A stretch of 42,877 nucleotides of DNA, from positions 1 to 42,877 of the forward strand of contig JAKFFF010000035.1 in assembly GCA_036677145.1 (NCBI GenBank), in the 5' to 3' direction. Of the stretch, positions 33,480 to 40,830 are shown in pieces; position 1 is the stretch's first letter, and each line of letters opens with the position of its first letter. The stretch is from CADEED01 sp036677145 (GTDB lineage: Bacteria; Pseudomonadota; Gammaproteobacteria; Steroidobacterales; Steroidobacteraceae). The notes beneath the pieces are model-generated. The model did no database searches and was not told the DNA's origin. It saw only the letters and a program-made list of their open reading frames with translations. The position numbers and the translations under genes were made by a program.

Positions 33480-35984
33480 CTACCAATTGAACATTAGCCG
33501 GGCGTACAGGAACCGGCCGTTGAAGCCGTAGGGCGAATACCGCGAAAAGCCGAGCGCGTTCGTCGCGTTCAGGTTCACGGTTCCGCCCGGCGGGGTCGGC
33601 AGCACGCGGTTGTTAGGCAGGCGATCCGGATACTGGTCGAACACGTTGTCCGCGCCGAGAGTGATGCCCAGTTTGTTGTCCATGAATTTCGCGTTGAGCG
33701 CGAAGTCCACGACCACGTCGCCTTCGATGACGACGTCGCGCGCATCGGCGAGGCCCGCCGCGATTTCGGCATTCGTGGGTGCGCCCGGTTCGACGACCTC
33801 GCCGTATTGCGTGCCCTTGAGATTCGCGCCGAAGGTCGAGGTGCCGAGCGGCATCGACCAGTCGATGGCGAGGCTCAGCTTGCTGTCGGGCGTGCCTTCC
33901 TCGAAGGTCAGCGTATTGATGCGCCCGAACAGCACCGGCGGGACGCAGCCCGCCGGCTGGCCAACGCAGATGTTGTCGATGACATTGGTCGTCGGCACGT
34001 CTTCGACTTCAGTGTCGTTCCAGTTGCCCGCCGCCACGAACTCGAAACGTCCCGCGGCTTCACTGCGCAGCGTGTAACGCGCGACCAGGTCGATACCCTC
34101 GGTCTTGGTCTCGACGCCGTTGATGAAGAAACGCGCGACGCTCGCGCCGAACGGTGCGATCAGCGCGGCGACCTGCGGCGTCTGCAGATTTTCGGAGAGG
34201 ACGATGCGGTCGCGGATGTCGATGCGGTACGCGTCGATCGTCGCCTCGAACGAACCGAAACGCAGCACGGTGCCCAGCGAGTAGTTGCGCGACTTCTCGG
34301 CATCGAGCGGCTGCGCGCCGAGCACTTCGGCGGTGGCGGACGTCGCGGGGAACGTGCCGACTTCGAACGGCACGCCGTTGATGAAGTTGGTCGCCGTCGA
34401 TGTGAAAAACGCCTGCTGCAGTCCCGGCGCGCGGAATCCGGTCGACACCGCGCCGCGCAGCGCGAACGAGCTGGTGAAGTCGTAACGCGCCGCGACCTTG
34501 CCCGTGACGGCGCTGCCGAAGTCGGAATAGTCCTCGCCGCGCACCGCGACGGATGCGAGGAATTCCTTGGTGATGCGCGCTTCGAGATCGACGTAGGCGC
34601 TGTAGGCCTTGCGGTCTTCGTCGAGCTCGTTGCTGGGCTGGAATCCCGGGAAGCCCTGCGCGCCGGCGGGCGCGCCCGCGACGGGGCCGCGGTCATACGA
34701 GGTCGGCTCGCCGGCCTCGATGCTGTAGTTCTCGCGGCGTGCCTCGACGCCGAACGCCAGGTTCACCGGCTCGGCCAGGCCCCAGTCGAATCCGCGCACG
34801 ATGCCCGCGTTGAGCACGAGCTGGTTGTATTCCATGCCGCCCGCGTCGAAGGCGGTCTGCGAAGCGGCGCCGTAGGAAGTGTTGAGGCTGTCTTCCACGC
34901 CGTAGTCGATCTTGTTGAGTCCATAGACCAGGCTCACGTCCGCGTCCCATTCGCCGAGTTTGCCGCGCGCGCCCCAGCCGACGGCGAGATCGTCGATGTC
35001 GGTGGTGATGAGCGGCAGGAATCCGTTCGGGTAGATAGCCGGCACGTTGCGCGCGTCGTTGAAGATGCGCGGGAACGCGGCGGAGTTGCCTTCGCGTTGC
35101 TGATAACCCGCCCAGCCGTACAGGTTCCAGGTATCGCTGACCGGAATTCCGGCGTTGACGTACGCGGTGATGTCTTCCATCTGGCCATCGCCGTAACGCG
35201 ACGTCACGGGTGCCCCGGGAACGCGATTGTCGAAATCGCCGCGGCTGGTCGGATCGCGATCGCGGTATTCACCGGACAGCGTGAGGAAGCCTTCGGGTCC
35301 GAGCGGCAATCCCACCCAGCCCGAGGCGGTCATCGTGCCGCCGTCGGTGGCCTTTCGTTCGCCGCGCTCGGTCTCGACATTGGTGTCGTATTCACCGTAG
35401 GTGAGACTCACGTCGCCGCCTTCGCGCGCGTCGCGCAGGCGCAGGTTGATGACGCCGGCGATGGCGTCCGAGCCGTATTGCGCCGAGGCGCCATCGCGCA
35501 GCACTTCGACGGTCGAGATGGCGGCCAGCGGAATGGCATTGAGATCGACGGCGGCGGAGCCGCGGCCGATCGAGCCGTTAACGTTGACCAGCGCCGATTG
35601 ATGGCGGCGCTTGCTGTTGACCAGCACCAGCGTCTGGTCCGGCGCGAGACCGCGCAGTGTCGCGGGGCGCACGTGATCCGTGCCGTCGGTGATCGACGGG
35701 CGCGGGAAGTTGATGGAGGGCGCCGCGGTGGACAGCGCTTCGGCGAGTTCGGTCGAGCCCTGCGAGCTCAACGTTTCTCCGGTCAGTACGTCGACCGGCG
35801 CCAGCGAATCGAGGCGCGTGCGCGTCGCAACGCGAGTGCCTGTGACGACTACCTCGTCGATGTTGTCGTCATCGGCGGCGGGTGGGGAAGATTCCTGGGC
35901 GCGAGTGGCGCCTGCGAGCGCGAGCAGGACACCGGCTCCCACTGTCGAGACTCGTCGAGTCGAGACCATACGTCGATCATCCAT
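33480..35984 (-). CDS. TonB-dependent outer-membrane receptor
   Basis: 834 residues: signal peptide (to about TRAQ), TonB box-like DEVVVTGTRV, plug domain (LAPVDVLTGETLSSQGSTEL to GASAQYGSDAIAGVINLRLR), then a 22-strand-type barrel ending in the aromatic-rich YGFNGRFLYARLMFNW. The plug carries the LRGLAPDQTLVLVNSKRRHQ form typical of Xanthomonadales/sphingomonad receptors for organic substrates rather than siderophores. No substrate-binding or regulatory partner genes are adjacent, so the ligand is unknown; peptides or sugars are plausible given neighbouring peptidases and oxidoreductases. ATG 35984 follows AAGGAG at good spacing. It diverges from ltaE across 43 bp. Confidence 0.93.
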   Translation of the reverse strand: MDDRRMVSTRRVSTVGAGVLLALAGATRAQESSPPAADDDNIDEVVVTGTRVATRTRLDSLAPVDVLTGETLSSQGSTELAEALSTAAPSINFPRPSITDGTDHVRPATLRGLAPDQTLVLVNSKRRHQSALVNVNGSIGRGSAAVDLNAIPLAAISTVEVLRDGASAQYGSDAIAGVINLRLRDAREGGDVSLTYGEYDTNVETERGERKATDGGTMTASGWVGLPLGPEGFLTLSGEYRDRDPTSRGDFDNRVPGAPVTSRYGDGQMEDITAYVNAGIPVSDTWNLYGWAGYQQREGNSAAFPRIFNDARNVPAIYPNGFLPLITTDIDDLAVGWGARGKLGEWDADVSLVYGLNKIDYGVEDSLNTSYGAASQTAFDAGGMEYNQLVLNAGIVRGFDWGLAEPVNLAFGVEARRENYSIEAGEPTSYDRGPVAGAPAGAQGFPGFQPSNELDEDRKAYSAYVDLEARITKEFLASVAVRGEDYSDFGSAVTGKVAARYDFTSSFALRGAVSTGFRAPGLQQAFFTSTATNFINGVPFEVGTFPATSATAEVLGAQPLDAEKSRNYSLGTVLRFGSFEATIDAYRIDIRDRIVLSENLQTPQVAALIAPFGASVARFFINGVETKTEGIDLVARYTLRSEAAGRFEFVAAGNWNDTEVEDVPTTNVIDNICVGQPAGCVPPVLFGRINTLTFEEGTPDSKLSLAIDWSMPLGTSTFGANLKGTQYGEVVEPGAPTNAEIAAGLADARDVVIEGDVVVDFALNAKFMDNKLGITLGADNVFDQYPDRLPNNRVLPTPPGGTVNLNATNALGFSRYSPYGFNGRFLYARLMFNW

Positions 35985-36013
35985 GACCTTTCTCCTTCCT
36001 TGGTGTCGTCCAA

Positions 36014-36019
36014 TAGAAT
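36014..36019 (+). promoter_or_regulatory. -10 element of ltaE, start-proximal
   Basis: TAGAAT lies 8 nt before the ltaE ATG, so transcription would begin at or next to the start codon. No ribosome-binding site is seen on the plus strand; the AAGGAG nearby belongs to the divergent receptor gene. Confidence 0.4.
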
Positions 36020-36027
36020 GGCAGTCT

Positions 36028-37044
36028 ATGCGCTATTTCAAATCTGACAACACGGCCGCGGTGAGTAGCGAGATTCTCGAGGCCATCGCCGCCGCGAATG
36101 ATGGAGTGGCGCTCGCGTACGGCGCCGATCGCTGGTCAGAGCGGCTCGACGCGGTGTTCGGTGAATTCTTCGGCACGAACGTGCGCGTGTTCGCGGTGTC
36201 GTCCGGCACCGCCGCGAATTCACTCGCGCTCGCGACGTTCTGTCCCCCGTGGGGGACCGTATTGACGCACGCCGAGGCGCACATCGAACGCGACGAGTGC
36301 GGCGCGCCGGAGTTCTTCACGGGCGGCGCGAAGCTGTCGCTGGTGGAAGGCGCGGGCGCGAAGATCCAGCCGGCGGACCTGTTGGCCCGGCTGGCCTGGT
36401 TCGAGCCGCACGTACACGGCGTCCAGCCGCGCATGTTGTCGATCACGCAGGCGACCGAGCGTGGCGCGCTGTACACGCCGGCGGAGATCCGCGCGCTCGC
36501 CGAGATCGCCCATGCGCGCGGCATGGCCGTGCACATGGACGGGGCGCGTTTCGCGAACGCGCTGGTGGCGCAGGACGTGTCCGCGGCGGAGCTCACGTGG
36601 AAGTCGGGCGTCGATGTGCTGTCGTTCGGGGTCATCAAGAACGGCGGCATGAATGCCGAGGCGGTCGTGTTCTTCGATCCGACCCGGGTGGCTGATTTCG
36701 AGTTCCGCCGCAAACGCGCCGGACAGCTGGCTTGTAAGGGTCGTTATGCCGCAGTGCAGCTACTCGCCTACATCGAGAGCGGACTGTGGCGGCGAAATGC
36801 CGAGCGGGCGAATCGCCTGGCGGGACGGATCGCCGCCGCCGCGCCCGGCCTGCTGTGCGAGCCGCAGGTGACCAACCAGGTGTTCATGAAGTTAGGCGAG
36901 GCGCGGATCGCGTCCCTGTCGCGGGACTTCGGGTTTTATCCCTGGGGACCCGCAGGTTCCGGCGAAGCGCGTTTCGTGTGTTCGTGGGATACACCCGACG
37001 AAGACGTCGATGCCCTGTGCGCGGCGCTCTCGAGACCGGAATGA
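36028..37044 (+). CDS. ltaE: Low-specificity L-threonine aldolase-type PLP enzyme
   Basis: 338 residues of the beta-eliminating-lyase/threonine-aldolase family. It is expected to split threonine or allo-threonine into glycine and acetaldehyde. The PLP lysine is Lys204 (SFGVIKNGGMNAEA), the pyridine-binding aspartate Asp171 (VHMDGARFANA), the cofactor loop SSGTAANSLAL and the HIERDECGAPEFFTGGAKL block are typical. Start at ATG 36028 (MRYFKSDNTAAV), the normal family start; the frame is open further upstream, antisense to the receptor gene, but not conserved. Specificity between aldolase and related beta-lyase reactions cannot be read from sequence. Confidence 0.9.
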   Translation: MRYFKSDNTAAVSSEILEAIAAANDGVALAYGADRWSERLDAVFGEFFGTNVRVFAVSSGTAANSLALATFCPPWGTVLTHAEAHIERDECGAPEFFTGGAKLSLVEGAGAKIQPADLLARLAWFEPHVHGVQPRMLSITQATERGALYTPAEIRALAEIAHARGMAVHMDGARFANALVAQDVSAAELTWKSGVDVLSFGVIKNGGMNAEAVVFFDPTRVADFEFRRKRAGQLACKGRYAAVQLLAYIESGLWRRNAERANRLAGRIAAAAPGLLCEPQVTNQVFMKLGEARIASLSRDFGFYPWGPAGSGEARFVCSWDTPDEDVDALCAALSRPE

Positions 37045-37074
37045 CGAAGGACGGCGTACGGCCTAACTACCAGC

Positions 37075-37431
37075 TCAGGCCGGGTTTCCCCGGAACATGA
37101 AGTAGGCGGCGGCCACCAGGCAAAGACCGGCCCAGAGGAAATCCAGCTTGAGCGGCTGCTTCATATAGAAGATGGCGAACGGCACGAACACCGCCAGCGT
37201 GATCACTTCCTGCATGACCTTGAGTTGACCGAGCGACATCGCCGTATAACCGATGCGGTTCGCGGGCACCTGCACGAGGTATTCGAACAACGCGATGCCC
37301 CAGCTCACGAGGGCCGCGATCACCCACGGCTTCGCGGCCATGTTCTTGAGGTGCGCGTACCACGCGAAAGTCATGAACACATTGGAGACCACCAGCAGGC
37401 CGGCGCTCTGCGCCCAGACGGGAATGTTCAT
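37075..37431 (-). CDS. DUF486-family small membrane protein
   Basis: 118 residues with four hydrophobic segments: SAGLLVVSNVFMTFAWYAHL, WVIAALVSWGIALFEYLVQV, the VITLAVFVPFAIFYM region and LWAGLCLVAAAYFMFRG. NRIGYTAMSLGQLKVMQEVI is the family's central signature. The DUF486 family is distantly like small multidrug-resistance transporters, but its function is not known. The ATG at 37431 overlaps the yceH stop by four bases (ATGA), so translation is coupled. Confidence 0.88.
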   Translation of the reverse strand: MNIPVWAQSAGLLVVSNVFMTFAWYAHLKNMAAKPWVIAALVSWGIALFEYLVQVPANRIGYTAMSLGQLKVMQEVITLAVFVPFAIFYMKQPLKLDFLWAGLCLVAAAYFMFRGNPA

Positions 37432-38099
37432 GCGCTGCCACCACGCAGCGCCGCCAGGCGCGCCCGCAGCTCGGCGACCTCCGCCTCGAGCGCCGCGACA
37501 CGCGCCACCAGTTCCGGCGTGCCCGGTGCGACGGGCGCGGGCCGCGGTGTCGACGGCTCCTGGATATCGGTCGCCGCGGCGACGTCGGGCAGTTCTTCGA
37601 ACAGCTGCGCCCAGCGCGAATCGCGTCTTCCCGTCTCGCGCGGCAATTGCTGCACGAGCGCGCCGCCCGGATGATTCGCGAGGCCTTCGAGCACGGCTTC
37701 GATCGCGTTCGGATCCGGCAGCTCCGCCATGCGCGGCACGCGGTTGCGCAATTCGCCCGGGGTCTGCGGTCCGCGCAGCAGAAGTTCGCAGACGACCGCG
37801 GTCTCCAGCGGAGTGAACTTCAGGCTGCCGAATTCCGTGTTGCAGAAGATCTGCTGGTACTTCGGTACGCGGCTGCCGAAGCCGGATTTCTCCACGACCA
37901 GGTGCCGCCGCGCGAGGCTGTCGACGACGAACTTCACCGTGGGCTCGTCGATCTGCATCAGCGGTTCGCGATTGCTCTTCTGATTGCACGCATTGATGAG
38001 GGCGTTGAGCGACAGCGGGTATTGATCGGGCGTCGTGATCTGCTTTTCGATCAGCGATCCGATGATGCGCGCTTCCATTGCCGACAGTTTGATGTTCAT
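37428..38099 (-). CDS. yceH: YceH-family (DUF480) protein
   Basis: 223 residues. The N-terminal tandem winged-helix region (LSAMEARIIGSLIEKQITTP, DQYPLSLNALINACNQKSNR, LTPLETAVVCELLLRGPQTP-like block) is the DUF480 signature, and the C-terminus ends in a short coiled coil (ELVARVAALEAEVAELRARL). Function is unknown; DNA binding is plausible from the fold. The ATG at 38099 is preceded on the minus strand by TATACT and a 6-nt spacer, so the message may be leaderless. It overlaps the DUF486 gene by four bases. Confidence 0.92.
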   Translation of the reverse strand: MNIKLSAMEARIIGSLIEKQITTPDQYPLSLNALINACNQKSNREPLMQIDEPTVKFVVDSLARRHLVVEKSGFGSRVPKYQQIFCNTEFGSLKFTPLETAVVCELLLRGPQTPGELRNRVPRMAELPDPNAIEAVLEGLANHPGGALVQQLPRETGRRDSRWAQLFEELPDVAAATDIQEPSTPRPAPVAPGTPELVARVAALEAEVAELRARLAALRGGSA

Positions 38100-38105
38100 G
38101 CCCGA

Positions 38106-38113
38106 AGTATACT
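38106..38113. promoter_or_regulatory. Palindromic -10 shared by divergent yceH and VanZ-like genes
   Basis: AGTATACT is self-complementary, so TATACT reads as a -10 hexamer on both strands. It lies in the only 23 bp between the yceH ATG (38099, 6 nt from the hexamer) and the VanZ-like GTG (38123, 9 nt from it). Both start sites would fall at or next to the start codons. Any -35 contact would lie inside the opposite gene; I see no strong -35 on either side. Confidence 0.5.
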
Positions 38114-38122
38114 GGGGCCCTC

Positions 38123-39031
38123 GTGACCCGCCGCCTCATCCTCCTTGGAATACTGTTTTTCGTGGCCGGCGCGCTGCTGTTCGTGCCGATGCCGATTCCG
38201 AACAACGTCGCCGGCCGCACTGTCGAGAACGCCGGACACATGCCGTTGTTCGTGCTCATCACGCTCGGCTGTCTGGCGGTGTTGCGGCGCGACTTCGGCC
38301 TCGAAGGGGTGCGGCTATATACATTTGCCGGCGTGATCGGAATCGGCGCCGGGATTCTCAGTGAGGCGATCCAGCGGCCATTGCGGCGCGATGCTTCCTG
38401 GGACGACGTGCTGGCGGATGCGATGGGCGTCGTCTGCGCCCTCGCGTTGTTTGCGTTATTCGATCGCAAGGCAGCGATGCGGCGGCCGGTGCGCATCGCG
38501 GCGTTCGCGGTGGCGTTGGCCTGCATCGTTGCGTATGCCGCGCCGTTGTTGCGCATGACCCGCGCGTATCTGCATCGGAACGGGCAGTTCCCGGTGCTGG
38601 CGGATTTCCGCGCGGACATCGAACAGTTCTGGGTGGTCGGGTACGGCATCAATCGCGTGAAGGTCGGCGATGCACTCGAAGTCGAATTCCTGGCCGACGA
38701 ATTCCCGGGCGCGTCTCTGCACGAGCCCGTGGCCGACTGGAGCAAGTACCAGACCCTGGTGATCGACGTGGAGAATCCCGAGCCGCTCGACCTGCGCCTC
38801 GCCGTGCGGGTGCACGACGACCATCACAACAAGCAGTTCAACGACCGGTTCAACCGCGTGTTCGATCTGCGTGCGGGAGAGCGGCGCGAGATCCGGATTC
38901 CACTCGACGAGATCCGGCACGGTTCTCGTAAACGCCTCATCGATATGCACCATATCTCGGATATCACACTGTTTCGCGGCGACAACCACGGCTCGCGGCG
39001 GCTGCGTATTTACACGCTGCGGCTGGAGTAA
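38123..39031 (+). CDS. VanZ-like membrane protein with C-terminal beta domain
   Basis: 302 residues in two parts. Residues 1-150 hold four to five hydrophobic segments in the VanZ-like pattern (NAGHMPLFVLITLGCLAVLR, LSEAIQRPLRRDASWDDVLA with DAMGVVCALA). Residues about 165-302 are soluble and beta-rich (DWSKYQTLVIDVENPEPLDL, RVHDDHHNKQFNDRFNRVFD, then GERREIRIPLDEI), resembling carbohydrate-binding, galactose-binding-like modules. A role in envelope sugar binding is inference. Start is GTG 38123, divergent from yceH with a shared -10 element and no visible ribosome-binding site. Confidence 0.75.
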   Translation: MTRRLILLGILFFVAGALLFVPMPIPNNVAGRTVENAGHMPLFVLITLGCLAVLRRDFGLEGVRLYTFAGVIGIGAGILSEAIQRPLRRDASWDDVLADAMGVVCALALFALFDRKAAMRRPVRIAAFAVALACIVAYAAPLLRMTRAYLHRNGQFPVLADFRADIEQFWVVGYGINRVKVGDALEVEFLADEFPGASLHEPVADWSKYQTLVIDVENPEPLDLRLAVRVHDDHHNKQFNDRFNRVFDLRAGERREIRIPLDEIRHGSRKRLIDMHHISDITLFRGDNHGSRRLRIYTLRLE

Positions 39032-39096
39032 TCCGCTGCGTTGAACATAGAGCGGCCGGGCCGAATTCGGGCATTCCGGTTCCTCGCCCGGGTGCC

Positions 39097-39102
39097 TATA
39101 CT
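39097..39102 (+). promoter_or_regulatory. -10 element 7 nt before the small acidic protein gene
   Basis: TATACT is followed by 7 nt (CCGCCCC) and the ATG at 39110. Initiation would be expected at the A of the ATG. There is no Shine-Dalgarno sequence. Confidence 0.45.
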
Positions 39103-39109
39103 CCGCCCC

Positions 39110-39409
39110 ATGGAACCCATCGCCGACACCTTCGACGCCGCCTTTTCCAAGACCGTTGATCTCGCCAACAAGATGGCGGACAAGGACAAGGATGCGGATT
39201 TGTGGGACATCGCCGACGGCCTGCTTGCCGGCGCGATCCAGTACTGGCTGTATTCCCGTCAGCCCTGTGGCGATACGCGTTGCCAGGACTGCATGCCGAT
39301 CAGCACCGCGGAAGGCCGCATGTCCGAACTCAAGCGGCTGATCGAGCAGCTCGCCTCCGAGAGCGAGTACTTCCACACGCCGACCGACTCCAACGCCGGA
39401 AGGGCATAA
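39110..39409 (+). CDS. Small acidic protein with CxxxxCxxC motif, unknown function
   Basis: 99 residues. The sequence is helical and acidic (DTFDAAFSKTVDLANKMADK, DADLWDIADGLLAGAIQYWL), then carries CGDTRCQDC near residue 60-68, which could bind a metal, and ends in an amphipathic helix (SELKRLIEQLASESEYF). I do not recognise the family. ATG 39110 is supported by the TATACT element 7 nt upstream. The palindromic element copy B begins 7 bp after its stop. Confidence 0.7.
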   Translation: MEPIADTFDAAFSKTVDLANKMADKDKDADLWDIADGLLAGAIQYWLYSRQPCGDTRCQDCMPISTAEGRMSELKRLIEQLASESEYFHTPTDSNAGRA

Positions 39410-39416
39410 GACTGTC

Positions 39417-39505
39417 GGTGCCGGGTGAGAAATCGCTGAGTTAGCTCGGCGACGTGTGCCGATCGGCACGAGCGACACTAACTCAGCGATTTCTCACCCG
39501 GCACC
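39417..39505. repeat. Palindromic element in convergent intergenic region (copy B)
   Basis: A perfect 28-bp inverted repeat: left arm 39417-39444, right arm 39478-39505, loop 33 nt. The arm is GGTGCCGGGTG, then AGAAATCGCT, then GAGTTAG. The loop itself holds a 14-bp palindrome, GTGCCGATCGGCAC (39456-39469). The outer and inner arm segments equal those of copy A in liuB; the middle is different but still fully paired. Between two convergent genes it could also serve as a bidirectional terminator hairpin. Confidence 0.9.
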
Positions 39506-39524
39506 AACTCTTCGGCACCAACTC
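39499..39524. repeat. Short direct repeat at the right edge of palindromic element B
   Basis: CGGCACCAACTC occurs at 39499-39510 and again at 39513-39524, separated by TT. The first copy is the end of the right arm of the palindrome plus its flank; the second ends 1 bp before the gabT stop codon. This could be a remnant of a second insertion or slippage at the element's edge. Confidence 0.8.
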
Positions 39525-39525
39525 C

Positions 39526-40821
39526 TCAAGCTACCGCGGTGGTTGCGGTCACTTCCGCGAGTGATTGCTCGAGCAGCTGCAGCCCCTCGTCGAGTTGTGC
39601 TTCGGGAATCGTGAGCGGCGCGAGAATGCGGATCACGTTCGAATAGAGTCCGCACGACAGCAGGATCAATCCGCGGCGGCCGGCGGCCTGCACGACGGCC
39701 TTGGTCAGATCCGCGTCGGGCATGTCGGCGCGGCGGTTCTTCACGAGTTCGATCGCCACCATCATCCCGAGCGCGCGCACCTCGCCGATACACGGGAAAC
39801 GCGCCTGCATCTGCTTGAGCCGCGCCGCGAGTTTCGCGCCTAACTGCTCGGAACGTTCGTTGAGTTTTTCTTTCTTCAGCACCTCGAGCACGGCGAGTCC
39901 CGCCGCGCAGGCCAGCGGCGAGCCCGCGAACGTGCCGCCCAGACCACCGACCACCGGCGCATCCATGATCTCCGCCTTGCCGATCACCGCCGACAGCGGC
40001 ACGCCGCCCGCGATGCTCTTTGCAACCGTCATGAGGTCTGGTTCGACGCCCGAGTGTTCGATGGCAAATGTCTTGCCGGTGCGCGCGAACCCGGTCTGGA
40101 TTTCGTCCGCGATGAGCAGGATGCCGTGTTTGTCGCACAACGCCCGCAACGCGCGCAGGAACTCCGGCGGCGCGATGTAGAAACCGCCTTCACCCTGCAC
40201 GGGCTCGATGATGATCGCCGCGACGCGCGCCGGATCGACATCGGCCTTGAACAGGTTGTCGATCGCGGACAGCGAGTCCTCGTTGCTCACGCCATGGAAC
40301 GGCATGGGGAACGGCACGTGGAACACTTCCGGCAGCATCGGCCCGAAGCCGGCCTTGTACGGTTGCACCTTTCCCGTGAGCGCGATGCAGGCGAGCGTGC
40401 GGCCATGAAAGCCGCCGGTGAATGCGATGACCGCCGAACGTTTGGTCGCGTAACGCGCGATCTTGATCGCGTTCTCGACGGCCTCGGCGCCCGTGGTCAG
40501 AAAGATGGTCTTCTTCGGCGTCGGTCCCGGCGCGATTGCGTTCAACGCCTCGGCGAGCGCGATGTAACTTTCGTACGGCGTGACCTGGAAACAGCCGTGC
40601 GTGATCTTGTCGAGCTGCGCGGACATCGCCGCCTTCACTTCCGGATGCACGTGCCCCGTGTTCACGACGGCGATGCCGCTCGCGAAGTCCACGTAGCGGC
40701 GTCCTTCGACGTCCCACAGTTCGGAGTTTTGCGCGCGCTCGGCGTACACGGCCAGTGAATTTCCGACGCCACGCGGGATGGCGGCCACACGCCGCTTGTG
40801 CAGATCAGCGTTTTTCGACAT
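39526..40821 (-). CDS. gabT: 4-aminobutyrate aminotransferase (class III)
   Basis: 431 residues. It transfers the amino group of 4-aminobutyrate to 2-oxoglutarate, forming succinate semialdehyde. The PLP lysine is Lys268 (TVAKSIAGG) and the pyridine-binding Asp239 lies in LIADEIQTGFARTG; Glu211 (EPVQGEGGF) corresponds to the residue involved in the two half-reactions in E. coli GabT, with the same numbering. Other omega-amino acids such as 5-aminovalerate may also be used. It begins 9 bp after the stop of a molybdopterin oxidoreductase gene, same strand. No succinate-semialdehyde dehydrogenase gene is in the window. Confidence 0.93.
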   Translation of the reverse strand: MSKNADLHKRRVAAIPRGVGNSLAVYAERAQNSELWDVEGRRYVDFASGIAVVNTGHVHPEVKAAMSAQLDKITHGCFQVTPYESYIALAEALNAIAPGPTPKKTIFLTTGAEAVENAIKIARYATKRSAVIAFTGGFHGRTLACIALTGKVQPYKAGFGPMLPEVFHVPFPMPFHGVSNEDSLSAIDNLFKADVDPARVAAIIIEPVQGEGGFYIAPPEFLRALRALCDKHGILLIADEIQTGFARTGKTFAIEHSGVEPDLMTVAKSIAGGVPLSAVIGKAEIMDAPVVGGLGGTFAGSPLACAAGLAVLEVLKKEKLNERSEQLGAKLAARLKQMQARFPCIGEVRALGMMVAIELVKNRRADMPDADLTKAVVQAAGRRGLILLSCGLYSNVIRILAPLTIPEAQLDEGLQLLEQSLAEVTATTAVA

Positions 40822-40830
40822 GGAGGTTCT

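Noticed and set aside
33807..36047. Long open frame (746 codons) antisense to the TonB-dependent receptor gene
   Set aside because: Same codon-bias effect; the receptor on the other strand has a full set of motifs and a ribosome-binding site.
37432..38745. In-frame extension of the DUF486 reading frame through yceH and into the VanZ-like gene
   Set aside because: The extension is low-complexity and overlaps two better-supported genes; the ATG at 37431 gives the normal family start.
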